64,000 nt of DNA. It comes from Pseudomonas fluorescens. Its GTDB lineage: Bacteria; Pseudomonadota; Gammaproteobacteria; Pseudomonadales; Pseudomonadaceae. Position 1 is the first letter of the stretch, and every line of letters starts with the position of its first letter. A program made the translations under genes and the position numbers. The notes under the pieces were generated by a model that saw only the letters and a program-made list of their open reading frames with translations, did not search any database and was not told where the DNA came from. The DNA lies in NCBI RefSeq assembly GCF_902497995.1, contig NZ_CABVII010000001.1, positions 124,001 through 188,000 of the forward strand, in the 5' to 3' direction. This document shows, piece by piece, positions 1 through 11,694 of this stretch.

Positions 1-543
1 GCACCGAAATATCCTTTCCCGGTGGATGCAGAGAAGGCCGGGCGCGGCAAGGCGGTGTTCGACAGCACCTGCGCCGCCTGCCACGCCTCGGCCCGTACCG
101 GCACCATAGTGCCGCTGGCAGAGGTCGGCACCAACCGCGACCGCCTCCATACCTGGGGCGAGAAGGCGGCCATCGAAGCCAACAAGGTGGTGAGGGAAAT
201 GGGCATCGAGCGCCCCGGCCTGGTCGAGGAGCCGCTGCGCGGTTACATCGCCGCCTTCCTGGACGGCATCTGGCTGCGCGCGCCCTACCTGCACAACGGC
301 TCCGTGCCGACGCTGCGCGACCTGCTCGAGCCGCCGGAGCAACGCCCCGCCGTGTTCTGGCGCGGCTATGACGTCTACGATCCGATCCGCGCAGGCTTCG
401 AAACCCAGAGCCCGGAGGCCCAGCGCATCGGCACCCGCCACGAGGTCAGTGCGAAGGGCGGCGGCAACCAGGGCCACACGTTCGGCACCGGGCTGCCGGC
501 GCAAGACAAGGACGCCCTGGTGGAATACCTGAAAACATTGTGA
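1..543 (+). CDS. c-type cytochrome, 3' part (cut by window edge)
   Basis: The frame is open from the first base to a TGA at 541-543, so the gene begins outside the window. Near the visible N-end is one haem-binding CAACH motif, preceded by KAVFDST. Further on, a WLRAPYLHNGS segment is typical of C-terminal domains of multihaem or cytochrome-c-peroxidase-like secreted cytochromes, where a Met or His near such a loop can serve as distal ligand. It would act in periplasmic electron transfer. It is followed by the oppositely oriented xdhC-like gene. The family assignment is good; the exact role is unknown because the N-terminal part is missing. Confidence 0.75.
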   Translation, partial: APKYPFPVDAEKAGRGKAVFDSTCAACHASARTGTIVPLAEVGTNRDRLHTWGEKAAIEANKVVREMGIERPGLVEEPLRGYIAAFLDGIWLRAPYLHNGSVPTLRDLLEPPEQRPAVFWRGYDVYDPIRAGFETQSPEAQRIGTRHEVSAKGGGNQGHTFGTGLPAQDKDALVEYLKTL

Positions 544-599
544 GGCAGACGGGGAGCAGCGCCAGACTTCACCCTGCGTCTGGCCTGGCATCCCCGAAA

Positions 600-1832
600 T
601 CACGCCGACCCGGCCATTACCTGGCTACGCGAATTGATCAAAGACGCGATAGCAGATGTGCAGAGCAATTGCTCGCCAGGGCGGGTTGGCTCACAAGCTG
701 GGTGAATGGCGGTTTGGCGGTACTTCAGCATCCCGCCACTGCGCTTATTGAGGTAGGCCGTGATCTCGCCAACAATGGCCAACGCCACGCTCGCCGGGGT
801 ATCGCCCCCCAGGTCCAACCCGATCGGATAGTGAAGCCTGGGCAGAATTCCGGGCTGATATGCCGATACGTCCATCTCATCAAGCAGTCGTTCTGTTCGC
901 TCTCGAGGGCCCAACTGCCCGACATAGGCGGGTGAACATTGCATAACGTTTTCCAGCCAATGCCGATCCTGTCGATAGCTGTGGGTCATGATCACCACCG
1001 CGGCACCATCGACCGCACTGGACAATTTAAACGGCTCGTCGATAGGCGCAACCATGACCTGGCTTGCTCCAGGGAACCGCTCCGGGCGAGCAAAGTGCGC
1101 ACGCCCGTCCACCACCGTTACATGCCAGTTCAACTCCCTGGCGAACCGCACCAAAGGCTGAGCGTCATGACCTGCGCCAAAGATCACCAGTCGGTGCTGT
1201 GGCGCGAGGTACTCAAGACACACTTCAACCTCATCGGCCCCCTGCCCGTAAATCATCAGCGAAGACTTCTTGACCTCAAGGGTTCGGTGCAAATCGCCAC
1301 GAAGGGTGTGTTCGAGTGCCTGGCAGTCAATCCCCTCGCATGGGTTCATAAAGGCATCCAGGCCCATCCGGGCACCGATGCGTACTCGGGATTTTCGGCC
1401 CGCCGCCAGGACGGTCGCCAGGGCGGCCGGTTGACCGCTGGCCTTTACCCGTTGCAGCACATCGAGCAACAGGCTCTTCTTGCCGGCTTCATGGCGCTCC
1501 AGAAGTACATGCACGGTACCGTTGCAGCCCAGGCCAAAGGTCAGCGCCGCGTCCTCAGCATCGGCCTCTTCATCTTCCTGGGCCGCCGTACTGTAACGAC
1601 GAACCACTGCCCCGCCGGACTCGGTCAACCACCAGGCCTTCCTGGCCAGCTCCTGCTCCAGGCAACCGCCACTGATGGTTCCGACTGTCTGGCCATAAAG
1701 TGGAATCAGCATCCTGGCACCAGGACGCCGATAGGCCGAGCCCTCGACCTTGACGACCGTGGCCAGAACAGCATCGATCTTTTCGCTGCCGGCTTGATCC
1801 AATGCATCCAGCAAGGAGTACAAATCAGACAT
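600..1832 (-). CDS. XdhC/CoxI-family molybdenum-cofactor maturation protein of the nicotinate cluster
   Basis: XdhC proteins bind, sulfurate and insert molybdenum cofactor into xanthine-dehydrogenase-type enzymes. Here the expected client is nicotinate dehydrogenase NicAB, encoded a few genes away. The N-terminal XdhC domain shows GSAYRRPGARM and TISGGCLEQEL. A C-terminal Rossmann domain shows VIFGAGHDAQPLVRFA. The frame also allows a GTG at 1838, but the ATG at 1832 is better placed behind a GGGAG ribosome-binding site, giving 410 residues. It is divergent from nicS across about 150 bp. P. putida has a similar gene next to nicS. The last 40 or so residues are not recognised. Confidence 0.85.
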   Translation of the reverse strand: MSDLYSLLDALDQAGSEKIDAVLATVVKVEGSAYRRPGARMLIPLYGQTVGTISGGCLEQELARKAWWLTESGGAVVRRYSTAAQEDEEADAEDAALTFGLGCNGTVHVLLERHEAGKKSLLLDVLQRVKASGQPAALATVLAAGRKSRVRIGARMGLDAFMNPCEGIDCQALEHTLRGDLHRTLEVKKSSLMIYGQGADEVEVCLEYLAPQHRLVIFGAGHDAQPLVRFARELNWHVTVVDGRAHFARPERFPGASQVMVAPIDEPFKLSSAVDGAAVVIMTHSYRQDRHWLENVMQCSPAYVGQLGPRERTERLLDEMDVSAYQPGILPRLHYPIGLDLGGDTPASVALAIVGEITAYLNKRSGGMLKYRQTAIHPACEPTRPGEQLLCTSAIASLINSRSQVMAGSA

Positions 1833-1979
1833 GGCCACTCTCCCGGGTCATATTCAGTTGAACGGGGGTACTATTCATCCCCTTGCATTCGTCGAAGAAC
1901 AACACACGCAGGCTCACTGGCACCGAATGTCATGTCCTAGTCATAAACAGCGCTACGCATCATCTTCAAGGACAACAGC

Positions 1980-2645
1980 GTGAACAAAAAAACAGGTATC
2001 AGGGCCCAGCAGGCCGACCAGACCAAGGCTCGTATTCTCAAGGCCGCGGTCAAGGTCTTCACCCGTGATGGTTATGCGGGCGGGCGTATCGAGCAGATTT
2101 CCAGTGAGGCCGAATCCAACGACCGAATGATCTATTACTACTTTGGCAGCAAGGAAAACCTCTTCGTCCGGGTGCTTGAACACACCTATGAAGCCTTCAA
2201 CCTGGCCGAAAGCATGCTGCGCCCGGACCTTTCGAACCCCGTGCAGGCCCTGCGTGACCGGGTAGCGTTCGTCTGGCATTACTACGTAAAGCATCCGGAA
2301 TTCGTCGCTATCCTCAATATCGAAAACCTGCACGAGGGCACGCACGCCAGGCAGTCCAGTGAGCTTCGTCGCTTGTCCAGTACCACGCTGGGCGTGATCA
2401 CACCGATCATCGAAGCGGGTCAGCGGCAAGGGTTGTTTCGCCAGGACATCGACATCAATCACGTTTACCTGATGATCGCTTCGCTCTGCTACTTCTATAA
2501 CTCCAACCGGCACACCCTCACCTCGTTTCTGGGTCAAGACCTGGCGGATCAAGGCCAGCAGCAGGACTGGCTGGCCTTCATCAGCGACCTGGTGGTGCGC
2601 GGCGTGCTGACGCTGCCGGCACCTCAGTCATCCTCTGCTCAATGA
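1980..2645 (+). CDS. nicS: TetR-family regulator of nicAB
   Basis: This 221-residue TetR-type repressor has an N-terminal helix-turn-helix (about residues 15-65: ARILKAAVKVF, then RIEQISSEA and MIYYYFGSKENLF) and a C-terminal ligand-binding domain. In P. putida NicS represses nicAB and responds to nicotinate or 6-hydroxynicotinate. The start is a GTG at 1980 preceded by AAGGA. It is convergent with nicB, overlapping its 3' end by 7 bp, and divergent from the xdhC-like gene. The synteny matches the known order xdhC-nicS-nicB-nicA. Perfect palindromes upstream of nicA are plausible binding sites. Confidence 0.85.
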   Translation: MNKKTGIRAQQADQTKARILKAAVKVFTRDGYAGGRIEQISSEAESNDRMIYYYFGSKENLFVRVLEHTYEAFNLAESMLRPDLSNPVQALRDRVAFVWHYYVKHPEFVAILNIENLHEGTHARQSSELRRLSSTTLGVITPIIEAGQRQGLFRQDIDINHVYLMIASLCYFYNSNRHTLTSFLGQDLADQGQQQDWLAFISDLVVRGVLTLPAPQSSSAQ

Positions 2646-5600
2646 GTTCCGGGGTTGGCCCGCAAGTGCGCGACCTTCTGCTCCAGCCCTTGCCACGCAG
2701 GTTCACTTGAGGCGAAACGATTGCGCAGGTAGGCCGCCAGTTCGGCGACCTGTCTGTTGGACAGGCTGTCCTTGAAACCTGGCATATAGCCAAGGTCCGG
2801 CGTCGCCGGATTGGAGATGCCTTGCAAAATGACCTTCAGCAAGTTGTCTGGCAGTGCGCTGTGAAGGTTGGTGTTGGTTGCCAACGACGGGCTGACACCA
2901 AAGAGTTTCGGCCCAAGACCATCGGCGTGACAGCCTTGGCAGGAACCCTCGAACACCCGCCGACCATTGCTCAACGACACCGCTGTGACACTGGGTTGCG
3001 CTACGGTTTGTGTGGTTGAGCGAGTCTGTGCTTGCGCCGTGCCATCGAGCGACGCCAGGTACACCGCCATCGCCCGTATGTCTGCCTTGGGCAACTTCGC
3101 CAATTCACTCACCACCGGCCCCATGGGGCCCGCCGCGACACCGTGGGCATCGGAATAACCGCTGCTCAGGTAGGTGAAGAGTTGATCTTCAGTCCACGGC
3201 GTAGGCGACTTGGATAAGCCATTGAGCGCAGGGGCTTCCCAGCCATCGACCATGCCGCCCGCCAGGAAATTTTTACCGCCCTTCTCCGCCCCCATCAGGT
3301 TGCGCGGCGAATGACAGGCTGCGCAGTGACCCAGCCCATTGACCAGGTAGGCGCCGCGATTCCACTGCTCGCTGCGTTGCGGCTGCACCTGGATTTCACC
3401 CTTGCGCAGGAACAACGCGTTCCACCCCGCCATGAGCGGGCGCATGTTGAACGGGAACTGCATGTCGTTAACCTTGGCTGGCTGGCTCACCGGGGCCTGG
3501 GACATCAGGTAGGCGTACAGTGCCTGCATGTCGGCATCGTTGATATTCCTGAAAGCCGTGTACGGGAATGCCGGATACAGATTCTTGCCATCGCGACTGA
3601 TGCCATCGCGCATGGCCCGCTCGAACGCGGGGTAGGACCAATTACCAATCCCGGTTGTCGGGTCAGGTGTGATGTTGCTGCTGTACAGCGTTCCGAAAGG
3701 CGTCTGCATGGCCAACCCGCCGGCATTAGTCGCGCCGCCTGGCGCTGTGTGGCACACCGCGCAATCGCCGACTGCCGCCAGCAAGCGACCTCGCTCCAGC
3801 GTCGCCGCAGACCAGGTGCCCGCGCCGGGTGGCGTGATCGGTGCGATTTCCGCACGCCAGGGCAAAGCGGTGGCAGCCACGCCCAGTATCGCGCCGAACG
3901 CGGCGAACAATGAGCCGAATAACCATTTCGAGCGTTTGGCCTTTGGCGAATTCGGGGGGTTGGCATTTGCGTCGTCCGCCGAGCCTTTGAGCGCGGCCAG
4001 CACACGCTCGGCGGTGATCGGCAGTTCTCGAAAGCGAATGCCGGTGGCGTCGTAGATCGCATTGGCGATCGCTGCTGCGCTCGGCACTGCCGCCGACTCG
4101 CCCGCCCCCATGGGTGCTTCGTTCTGGCGCGGCATCATCAGCACATCGATTTCCGGCACCTGGGGGAATGTCAGGATCGGATAACCGCCCCATTCCTTGC
4201 TGGCAACGGCGGACTCTTCAAAGGTCACGCGCTCCTTGAGCACGCGACTGGTGGACTGAATCACATTGCCGTGAATCTGATGCTGCACCCCGGCCGGGTT
4301 GATCATCATCCCGGCGTCATGACCGATCACCACACGGGTGACGGACACTTCGCCGCTGCGCTTGTCCACCGCCACGTCCGCGACCCACGCCGCCCACGCG
4401 GCGCCGAAACCGGGGAATTTGCTGTGGATGTAACGGGCATAAGCGAAACCACGGCCACGCAGGATGTTGTCTTGCTCCGGGATTTGCATCGGCTGCGTAC
4501 GCGGCGTCCATTCGGCGCGGGCCGCGGTGGCCTTGACCAGATCCGAGGCGCGCTCATCATTGAGATAGCGCAGGCGGTATTCGACGGGGTCGACACCCGC
4601 GGCAAAGGCCAACTCATCGATATACGACTCATGGGCGAAGGTATTGGGCAGCGCCGACACGCCCCGCATCCACGAAGCCCGAACGATGGGCGCCATGTCG
4701 TTTACGCTCACGCGCATGTGTTCAAAATCATACGGAGGGATCGAAGTGCGGTCGCCCATTTCGAACATCGCCGCCACCGGCTCGACCCGCCCTGTCAGCA
4801 ACAGGGCCAGGGTCGGCGCACCGTTGGACGGGTAGCTGGTCTGGAAATCGTAACCGGCCACACCACCATCGGCATTGATGCCGCCATCGACTTCCATCAG
4901 TTGTGCCGTGCCTTTGGGCTCCCAGACATGCTCCTGCTCGCGGGTGAGTTGCACCCGTACCGGCAGGCCGACGGCCCGGGACAACAACACCGCATCGGCG
5001 CACACGTCGTCGGCGCAGTTACGCCCGTAACAACCGGCCGCTTCCATGCGGATGATCTCGATCCGCTCTTCCGGGTACTCCAGCAGCCACGCCAGGTCAG
5101 CGCGCAGTAAATGCGGGTTTTGCGTGCCGGACCAGACACGAATACCGTCCTCGTGATAGTCCGCCAGCCCGCAGGACGGGCCAATGGAGGCGTGTAGCTG
5201 ATACGGCCACAGGTAGGTGCGGGGCATGCGCTCGCTGGCCTGCTCCAGCGCTTGATCAATATTGCCCTTGTCCAGCACGACGCGTTGTACCCGGGGGTTG
5301 TCGCGAATGGCCTGGGCGACGTCATCCATGTTCGGCAGTTTGTGGTTCCAGGCTTTCCAGGTGACTTTCAGCGCCTGGGCGGCCTTCGCGGCTTGCTCTT
5401 CACGCAGGGCGACCACGCCGACGAAATCGCGAATCACCACCACCCGGACGATGCCGGGGATGTGCGCAATGGAGGACTCGTCCACCTCCAGCAGGCTGTT
5501 GCCGACGAAATCTCCGCTATCCAACCCGGCATAAGGCGGGCGTATCACCCGGCCATGCAGCATGTCCGGCAACCGCATGTCATGCACGTAGGTCAGCTCA

Positions 5601-6214
5601 CCGGTGGCTTTACCGGGAATGTCCACCCGCGCCGCGCCCTTGCCCACCAGCCGATAATCTTCCAGGCGCTTGAGCGGCGCATCGCCGGAAATCGTCAACT
5701 GGTCATGCTCGCCCTCCACCAGTTCGGCAAACGTGAACTGGCGACCGTCTTCGCTACTGACTACCCCGCTGTGGATGCGCAAGGTGTCAGCCGCAACGGC
5801 AAAACGCCGGGCCGCCCGTGCCAGCAAAAATCGCCGGGCTTCAGCCGCCGCATTCCGCAAGGGGACGGCCGAAATCTGGATCGTCGCACTGGCGATGGTT
5901 GCGCCCTGGTTCGGCGCGCTGTCGGTATCGCCAAGGACCATACAGACTTGATCCAGCGCCAGGTCCAGCTCTTCAGCGACGATTTGCGCCAGCGAAGTAC
6001 GAATCCCGGTGCCCAGATCCACGTGGCCGTTGAACCCATAGACCTTGCCGTCGTCGTTGACCGCAATGAACAACGCCAGCTCCTGGGGTTTGATCACGGG
6101 TACGCCACCTTTGGCCACGGGGCCGGACGGTGGCTGGATCTGATCGACGATCAACAAAACGCCGGACTTGGTCAACAGCTGATCACGGGTGAGCGTTGCA
6201 TGGGTCATGGTCAT
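2639..6214 (-). CDS. nicB: Nicotinate dehydrogenase large subunit (molybdopterin plus three cytochrome c domains)
   Basis: NicB with NicA hydroxylates nicotinate to 6-hydroxynicotinate and passes electrons to the respiratory chain. Roughly residues 1-760 form the xanthine-dehydrogenase-like molybdopterin domain. A hydrophobic segment follows at about 770-790, then three cytochrome c domains with haem motifs CAVCH (about 817), CAACH (about 963) and CQGCH (about 1091). The frame extends further upstream, but the ATG at 6214 (or 6208) lies just behind nicA and gives 1191 residues, close to the P. putida enzyme. It is the second gene of a nicAB operon with an 8-bp gap. The haem domains should face the periplasm. 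Confidence 0.93.
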   Translation of the reverse strand: MTMTHATLTRDQLLTKSGVLLIVDQIQPPSGPVAKGGVPVIKPQELALFIAVNDDGKVYGFNGHVDLGTGIRTSLAQIVAEELDLALDQVCMVLGDTDSAPNQGATIASATIQISAVPLRNAAAEARRFLLARAARRFAVAADTLRIHSGVVSSEDGRQFTFAELVEGEHDQLTISGDAPLKRLEDYRLVGKGAARVDIPGKATGELTYVHDMRLPDMLHGRVIRPPYAGLDSGDFVGNSLLEVDESSIAHIPGIVRVVVIRDFVGVVALREEQAAKAAQALKVTWKAWNHKLPNMDDVAQAIRDNPRVQRVVLDKGNIDQALEQASERMPRTYLWPYQLHASIGPSCGLADYHEDGIRVWSGTQNPHLLRADLAWLLEYPEERIEIIRMEAAGCYGRNCADDVCADAVLLSRAVGLPVRVQLTREQEHVWEPKGTAQLMEVDGGINADGGVAGYDFQTSYPSNGAPTLALLLTGRVEPVAAMFEMGDRTSIPPYDFEHMRVSVNDMAPIVRASWMRGVSALPNTFAHESYIDELAFAAGVDPVEYRLRYLNDERASDLVKATAARAEWTPRTQPMQIPEQDNILRGRGFAYARYIHSKFPGFGAAWAAWVADVAVDKRSGEVSVTRVVIGHDAGMMINPAGVQHQIHGNVIQSTSRVLKERVTFEESAVASKEWGGYPILTFPQVPEIDVLMMPRQNEAPMGAGESAAVPSAAAIANAIYDATGIRFRELPITAERVLAALKGSADDANANPPNSPKAKRSKWLFGSLFAAFGAILGVAATALPWRAEIAPITPPGAGTWSAATLERGRLLAAVGDCAVCHTAPGGATNAGGLAMQTPFGTLYSSNITPDPTTGIGNWSYPAFERAMRDGISRDGKNLYPAFPYTAFRNINDADMQALYAYLMSQAPVSQPAKVNDMQFPFNMRPLMAGWNALFLRKGEIQVQPQRSEQWNRGAYLVNGLGHCAACHSPRNLMGAEKGGKNFLAGGMVDGWEAPALNGLSKSPTPWTEDQLFTYLSSGYSDAHGVAAGPMGPVVSELAKLPKADIRAMAVYLASLDGTAQAQTRSTTQTVAQPSVTAVSLSNGRRVFEGSCQGCHADGLGPKLFGVSPSLATNTNLHSALPDNLLKVILQGISNPATPDLGYMPGFKDSLSNRQVAELAAYLRNRFASSEPAWQGLEQKVAHLRANPGTH

Positions 6215-6222
6215 CAATCCGT

Positions 6223-6711
6223 TCAAGGCTTTTGACGGGCGGCACGCAGCACCGCACGAAGAATTTCGATATGGGTGCCACAGCGGCAGAGATTGGCCGA
6301 CAGTTCGTTGCGAATCTGTGCCTCGCTGGGGTGCGGGTTGCGATCGAGCAAGGCCTTGGCGGTCATGATCATGCCGTTCATGCAGTAGCCACACTGCGCC
6401 GCCTGCTCATCAATGAAGGCCTGCTGCACCGGGTGCGGATGCTCGCGGGTGCCAATGCCTTCGAGGGTGGTGATTTCCCGGCCCTCGGCCCCGGACAACG
6501 GGAACACACACGCCCGCGCCGCAACACCATCGATGATCACCGTGCAGGCGCCACATTCGCCCAGGCCACAACCGTACTTCGGACCGTTGAGCTGTAAATC
6601 GTTACGCAGCACCAGTAACAGCGGCGTGTCGGCCATGGCACAGACCGTAGTGGTCTGGCCATTGACTCGCAGCGTCACAGTGTTTTCCGGCACTCGTGCT
6701 TGCTCACTCAT
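6223..6711 (-). CDS. nicA: Nicotinate dehydrogenase small subunit, 2x[2Fe-2S]
   Basis: At 162 residues this is the iron-sulfur subunit of nicotinate hydroxylase. The N-terminal plant-type ferredoxin domain has the ligands CGLGECGACTV. The C-terminal helical domain has CGYCMNG and LCRCG, the standard two-cluster arrangement of xanthine-oxidase-family small subunits. It lacks an FAD subunit, which fits the NicAB type where electrons leave through cytochromes fused to NicB. It lies directly upstream of nicB. Its promoter region (6712-6967) contains two palindromic elements that could be regulator sites. Confidence 0.94.
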   Translation of the reverse strand: MSEQARVPENTVTLRVNGQTTTVCAMADTPLLLVLRNDLQLNGPKYGCGLGECGACTVIIDGVAARACVFPLSGAEGREITTLEGIGTREHPHPVQQAFIDEQAAQCGYCMNGMIMTAKALLDRNPHPSEAQIRNELSANLCRCGTHIEILRAVLRAARQKP

Positions 6712-6772
6712 GTCGCACTCCCTGGGTGTTACCGTCCGCCCTCTTGAGGTGCGGCTTTTTTTGTTAAGTAAC

Positions 6773-6786
6773 CACTACATGAAAAA
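6773..6786. promoter_or_regulatory. Candidate second operator half-site upstream of nicA
   Basis: CACTACATGAAAAA matches 13 of 14 positions of the right arm of the palindrome at 6902-6931. It sits about 60 bp upstream of the nicA start, overlapping where a promoter is expected. Its left partner (TTTTTTGTTAAGTA) is degenerate. Inference: a weaker binding site for the same regulator. Confidence 0.45.
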
Positions 6787-6901
6787 GGCGTGACCGGGGC
6801 CGCGAGTGCGGACTGCGCAGGTCGAGCGCAGTGCCATTGCGGGTGCTGGAGCTTGAAGAGGGGGATGGCTACCCGACTCTTCACGTTACCCCTGACTACA
6901 T

Positions 6902-6931
6902 TTTTTCATGAAGTGTCCACTTCATGAAAAA
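6902..6931. promoter_or_regulatory. Perfect 14-bp inverted repeat upstream of nicA (candidate NicS operator)
   Basis: The arms TTTTTCATGAAGTG and CACTTCATGAAAAA are exact reverse complements separated by TC. The element lies in the 256-bp gap between the end of nicR and the start of nicA, the region from which nicAB must be transcribed. NicS is known to control nicAB in P. putida, so NicS is the expected ligand. The assignment to NicS rather than NicR is inference. Confidence 0.6.
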
Positions 6932-6967
6932 GAGGCAAGAAGAATGCCAGGGGCGGCTTGTCACTCG

Positions 6968-7447
6968 TTAATCGTCGATGTCATCGATCATTTTGCGCAG
7001 CAGATACAGCATCGCGACGCGCTCGCCCGGGTTGAGGTTACCCATGGTCAGTTCGCTGACGCGGGCAGCATGAGGCACGGTGTCACGCACCAATTGATGG
7101 CCACTGTCGGACAGGCCAACGATGACTTTGCGCCGATCTTGAGGGTCCGGCTCCAGGGTGATCAGGTCGCGCGCCTTGAGCCGCTCGACGATGCCTCGAA
7201 TGGTCGCCTGATCCACCGCAGTGGCCTTGACCAGCTCGGTCAATGAGCTCGGCCCGCCATCACGCACGGCGCACAGCGTGATGAACTGCACGGCGGTCAG
7301 CTGCGAATCGTCGACGTTCTGTTGGAAGATCGCCATATTGCGCTGGTAAGCCTTGCGCAGCAAATGACCGACCTGCTCGGAAAAGGCATAGGGCGCGGTT
7401 GTCTGTGGGGTGTTGTCTGTCGTATCCGGCACGGCGGGCTCTATCAA
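6968..7447 (-). CDS. nicR: MarR-family regulator of the lower nic genes
   Basis: A 159-residue MarR protein with the winged-helix core AVDQATIRGIVERLKARDLITLEPDPQDRRKVIVGLSDSG. In P. putida NicR represses the nicC and nicX promoters and is released by 6-hydroxynicotinate. It lies downstream of nicX on the same strand and upstream of nicA, as in P. putida. The longest frame begins with TTG at 7447 without a convincing ribosome-binding site; a GTG at 7432 is an alternative. Mirror-image elements in the nicX-nicC gap are its likely operators. Confidence 0.85.
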   Translation of the reverse strand: MIEPAVPDTTDNTPQTTAPYAFSEQVGHLLRKAYQRNMAIFQQNVDDSQLTAVQFITLCAVRDGGPSSLTELVKATAVDQATIRGIVERLKARDLITLEPDPQDRRKVIVGLSDSGHQLVRDTVPHAARVSELTMGNLNPGERVAMLYLLRKMIDDIDD

Positions 7448-7537
7448 AAAAAAGTAAGTGGCGTTTACATTAACCTGCGAGGGGGATCAAGGTAACTCAA
7501 TCGTGGTGGGTCACTGTCCCGGCCCCCCTCTTTTATA

Positions 7538-8590
7538 TCACCGCGCGATAGAAGCCTGCGGCGCTACCACATCACCGCCCAGGACCACCGCCTGATCATC
7601 GAGGTAGATATCGCAATGGCGTAGCGGGATGTCCAGGTGACACGGGGTTTTTCGGGTGCCGCCCACCTCGGTATTGGGCCCGGTGGAGAACAGGAAGTTG
7701 CCATAGAACGCCCGGGCATCCATGCACATGCCGTCGTTTTTGTCATGCAAGCCCATGGCGGTCCACTGCGCACGCGGCTGCAGCCCCCAGCCGATATGGG
7801 AGATGCCGTACACCTCGGGGTCGTTGAAGTACTTCATGTAGTCGCGCAGGTATTCGGCCTCGAAACCGCCATGGATCGAGGTAATGAAGCCCTTGTCGAT
7901 TTCCAGGGTGATCTTCTCTCGCGAGTAATTCTTGAACGGCAACAGGATGTCGCCGACGTCGATCACCAGTACGCCCTCGGCGGTTTCCTCGTTTGGCCAG
8001 GAGAACAGAAAGCCGCTGGGCCAGTGATCCCAGCGCCCCGACTCATCGGCAAAACCGTACTCGGTGACTGAAGGGTATTGCCCGAGCAACGCCTTGAAAT
8101 CGCTGCCGGCCCTGGACTTCACGTGGATCGAGCGCGCCTGCTTGAGCAGCTTCTCGGCCGCCATCACCCGCTCTTTATCCGCCAGCGTAGGCAGCATCCG
8201 CGCCAGCACTTCCGGTGGCTCGACCGCCAGCAGGATGCGTGTCCCGGTCTTGAGGATCTGCTCCTGCTCCGGCGAGTGCAGCAACATCATGGTGTCGACC
8301 ACCAGGTCCGCCGCTTCCAGCGCCCGTTGCGCGGCGATGTTGCCGGTCAGCGCGGTGTCGCCGCAATAAGCGGTCATGTCATTGCCCATGGCCATAGGGT
8401 GGTTGAACGACGGCAACTCGACCGCATAGACCTTGGCCCCAAGACGCTGCGCGGCGTCCATGGCCGCCCGCACGGTACGCGGGTCGGAGTAATGACTTTT
8501 CAGCACCGCGACGCTTTGGGTCGAGTCCACTTTCGACAGTTTCAACACGTGTTCAAACATCTGGGTCAGTTCGCAATCGCTTACCGGCAT
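7538..8590 (-). CDS. nicX: 2,5-dihydroxypyridine 5,6-dioxygenase
   Basis: NicX is an Fe(II) extradiol-type ring-opening dioxygenase that turns 2,5-dihydroxypyridine into N-formylmaleamate. The ATG at 8590 (MPVSDCELTQMFEHVLKLSK) behind AGAGGAAG gives 350 residues, the normal NicX size; a longer in-frame start at 8653 has no support. C-terminal features include ISHIGWGLQPRAQW and a conserved His-Asp-rich end. It is divergent from nicC, sharing a regulatory gap with the 15-bp inverted element. The first ring-cleavage step depends on this gene. Confidence 0.92.
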   Translation of the reverse strand: MPVSDCELTQMFEHVLKLSKVDSTQSVAVLKSHYSDPRTVRAAMDAAQRLGAKVYAVELPSFNHPMAMGNDMTAYCGDTALTGNIAAQRALEAADLVVDTMMLLHSPEQEQILKTGTRILLAVEPPEVLARMLPTLADKERVMAAEKLLKQARSIHVKSRAGSDFKALLGQYPSVTEYGFADESGRWDHWPSGFLFSWPNEETAEGVLVIDVGDILLPFKNYSREKITLEIDKGFITSIHGGFEAEYLRDYMKYFNDPEVYGISHIGWGLQPRAQWTAMGLHDKNDGMCMDARAFYGNFLFSTGPNTEVGGTRKTPCHLDIPLRHCDIYLDDQAVVLGGDVVAPQASIAR

Positions 8591-10899
<2,309 letters not shown>

Positions 10900-10929
10900 A
10901 TTCAACGCACGTTGCAAAGGAGACAGCTT

Positions 10930-11685
10930 GTGATCAAGCCTTATCGTATCGGCCAGATTGTGCCAAGTTCCAACACCACCATGGAAACCGAGATCCCGGC
11001 GATGCTGGCAGCACGCCAATTGATCCGCCCCGAACGTTTCACCTTTCATTCCAGCCGCATGCGCATGAAGCAGGTGCGCAAGGAAGAGCTGGCGGCAATG
11101 GATGGCGAATCCGATCGCTGTGCGGTCGAGCTGTCTGACGCCAAGGTCGACGTGCTGGGTTATGCCTGCCTGGTGGCAATCATGGCCATGGGCCTGGGCT
11201 ACCATCGCCAGTCCGAAAAACGCCTGCGCCAGGCCACCGCCGACAACGACGGTAACGCACCGGTCATCACCAGCGCCGGCGCCCTGATCGATGGCCTGAA
11301 GGTCATGGGCGCCAAGCGCATCGCCATTGTCGCGCCCTACATGAAGCCGCTGACCGAACTGGTGGTTAACTACATCCGCGAGGAAGGCTTCGAGGTGGTG
11401 GACTGGCGCGCCCTGGAAATTCCCGACAACCTGGAAGTCGCTCGCCACAACCCGGACAACCTGCCCGCCATCGTGCGCGACATGAACCTTGAGGGTGTGG
11501 ATGTGATCGTCCTGTCGGCCTGCGTGCAGATGCAATCGCTGGGCGTGGTCTCGCAAGTCGAGGCCGAAACCGGCAAACCGGTTCTCACCGCCGCCATTGC
11601 CACCACCTATGCAATGCTCAAGGCACTGGACCTGGAGCCCATCGTTCCGGGTGCGGGCGCGCTGCTGTCTGGCGCCTATAAATAG
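10930..11685 (+). CDS. nicE: Maleate cis-trans isomerase
   Basis: A 251-residue Asp/Glu-racemase-superfamily enzyme converting maleate to fumarate, the last step before the TCA cycle. The two catalytic cysteines are visible at about C80 (LGYACLVAIMAMG) and C198 (LSACVQMQS), with substrate-binding PSSNTTME at the N-terminus. An upstream TTG at 10912 is in frame, but AAAGGAG at 10916-10922 indicates translation from the GTG at 10930. It lies between nicD and nicF, apparently in one operon. Confidence 0.93.
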   Translation: MIKPYRIGQIVPSSNTTMETEIPAMLAARQLIRPERFTFHSSRMRMKQVRKEELAAMDGESDRCAVELSDAKVDVLGYACLVAIMAMGLGYHRQSEKRLRQATADNDGNAPVITSAGALIDGLKVMGAKRIAIVAPYMKPLTELVVNYIREEGFEVVDWRALEIPDNLEVARHNPDNLPAIVRDMNLEGVDVIVLSACVQMQSLGVVSQVEAETGKPVLTAAIATTYAMLKALDLEPIVPGAGALLSGAYK

Positions 11686-11694
11686 GAGCGTATC

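Noticed and set aside
939..1940. 333-codon plus-strand frame opposite the xdhC-like gene
   Set aside because: No motifs and unlikely composition; the opposite strand encodes an intact XdhC protein.
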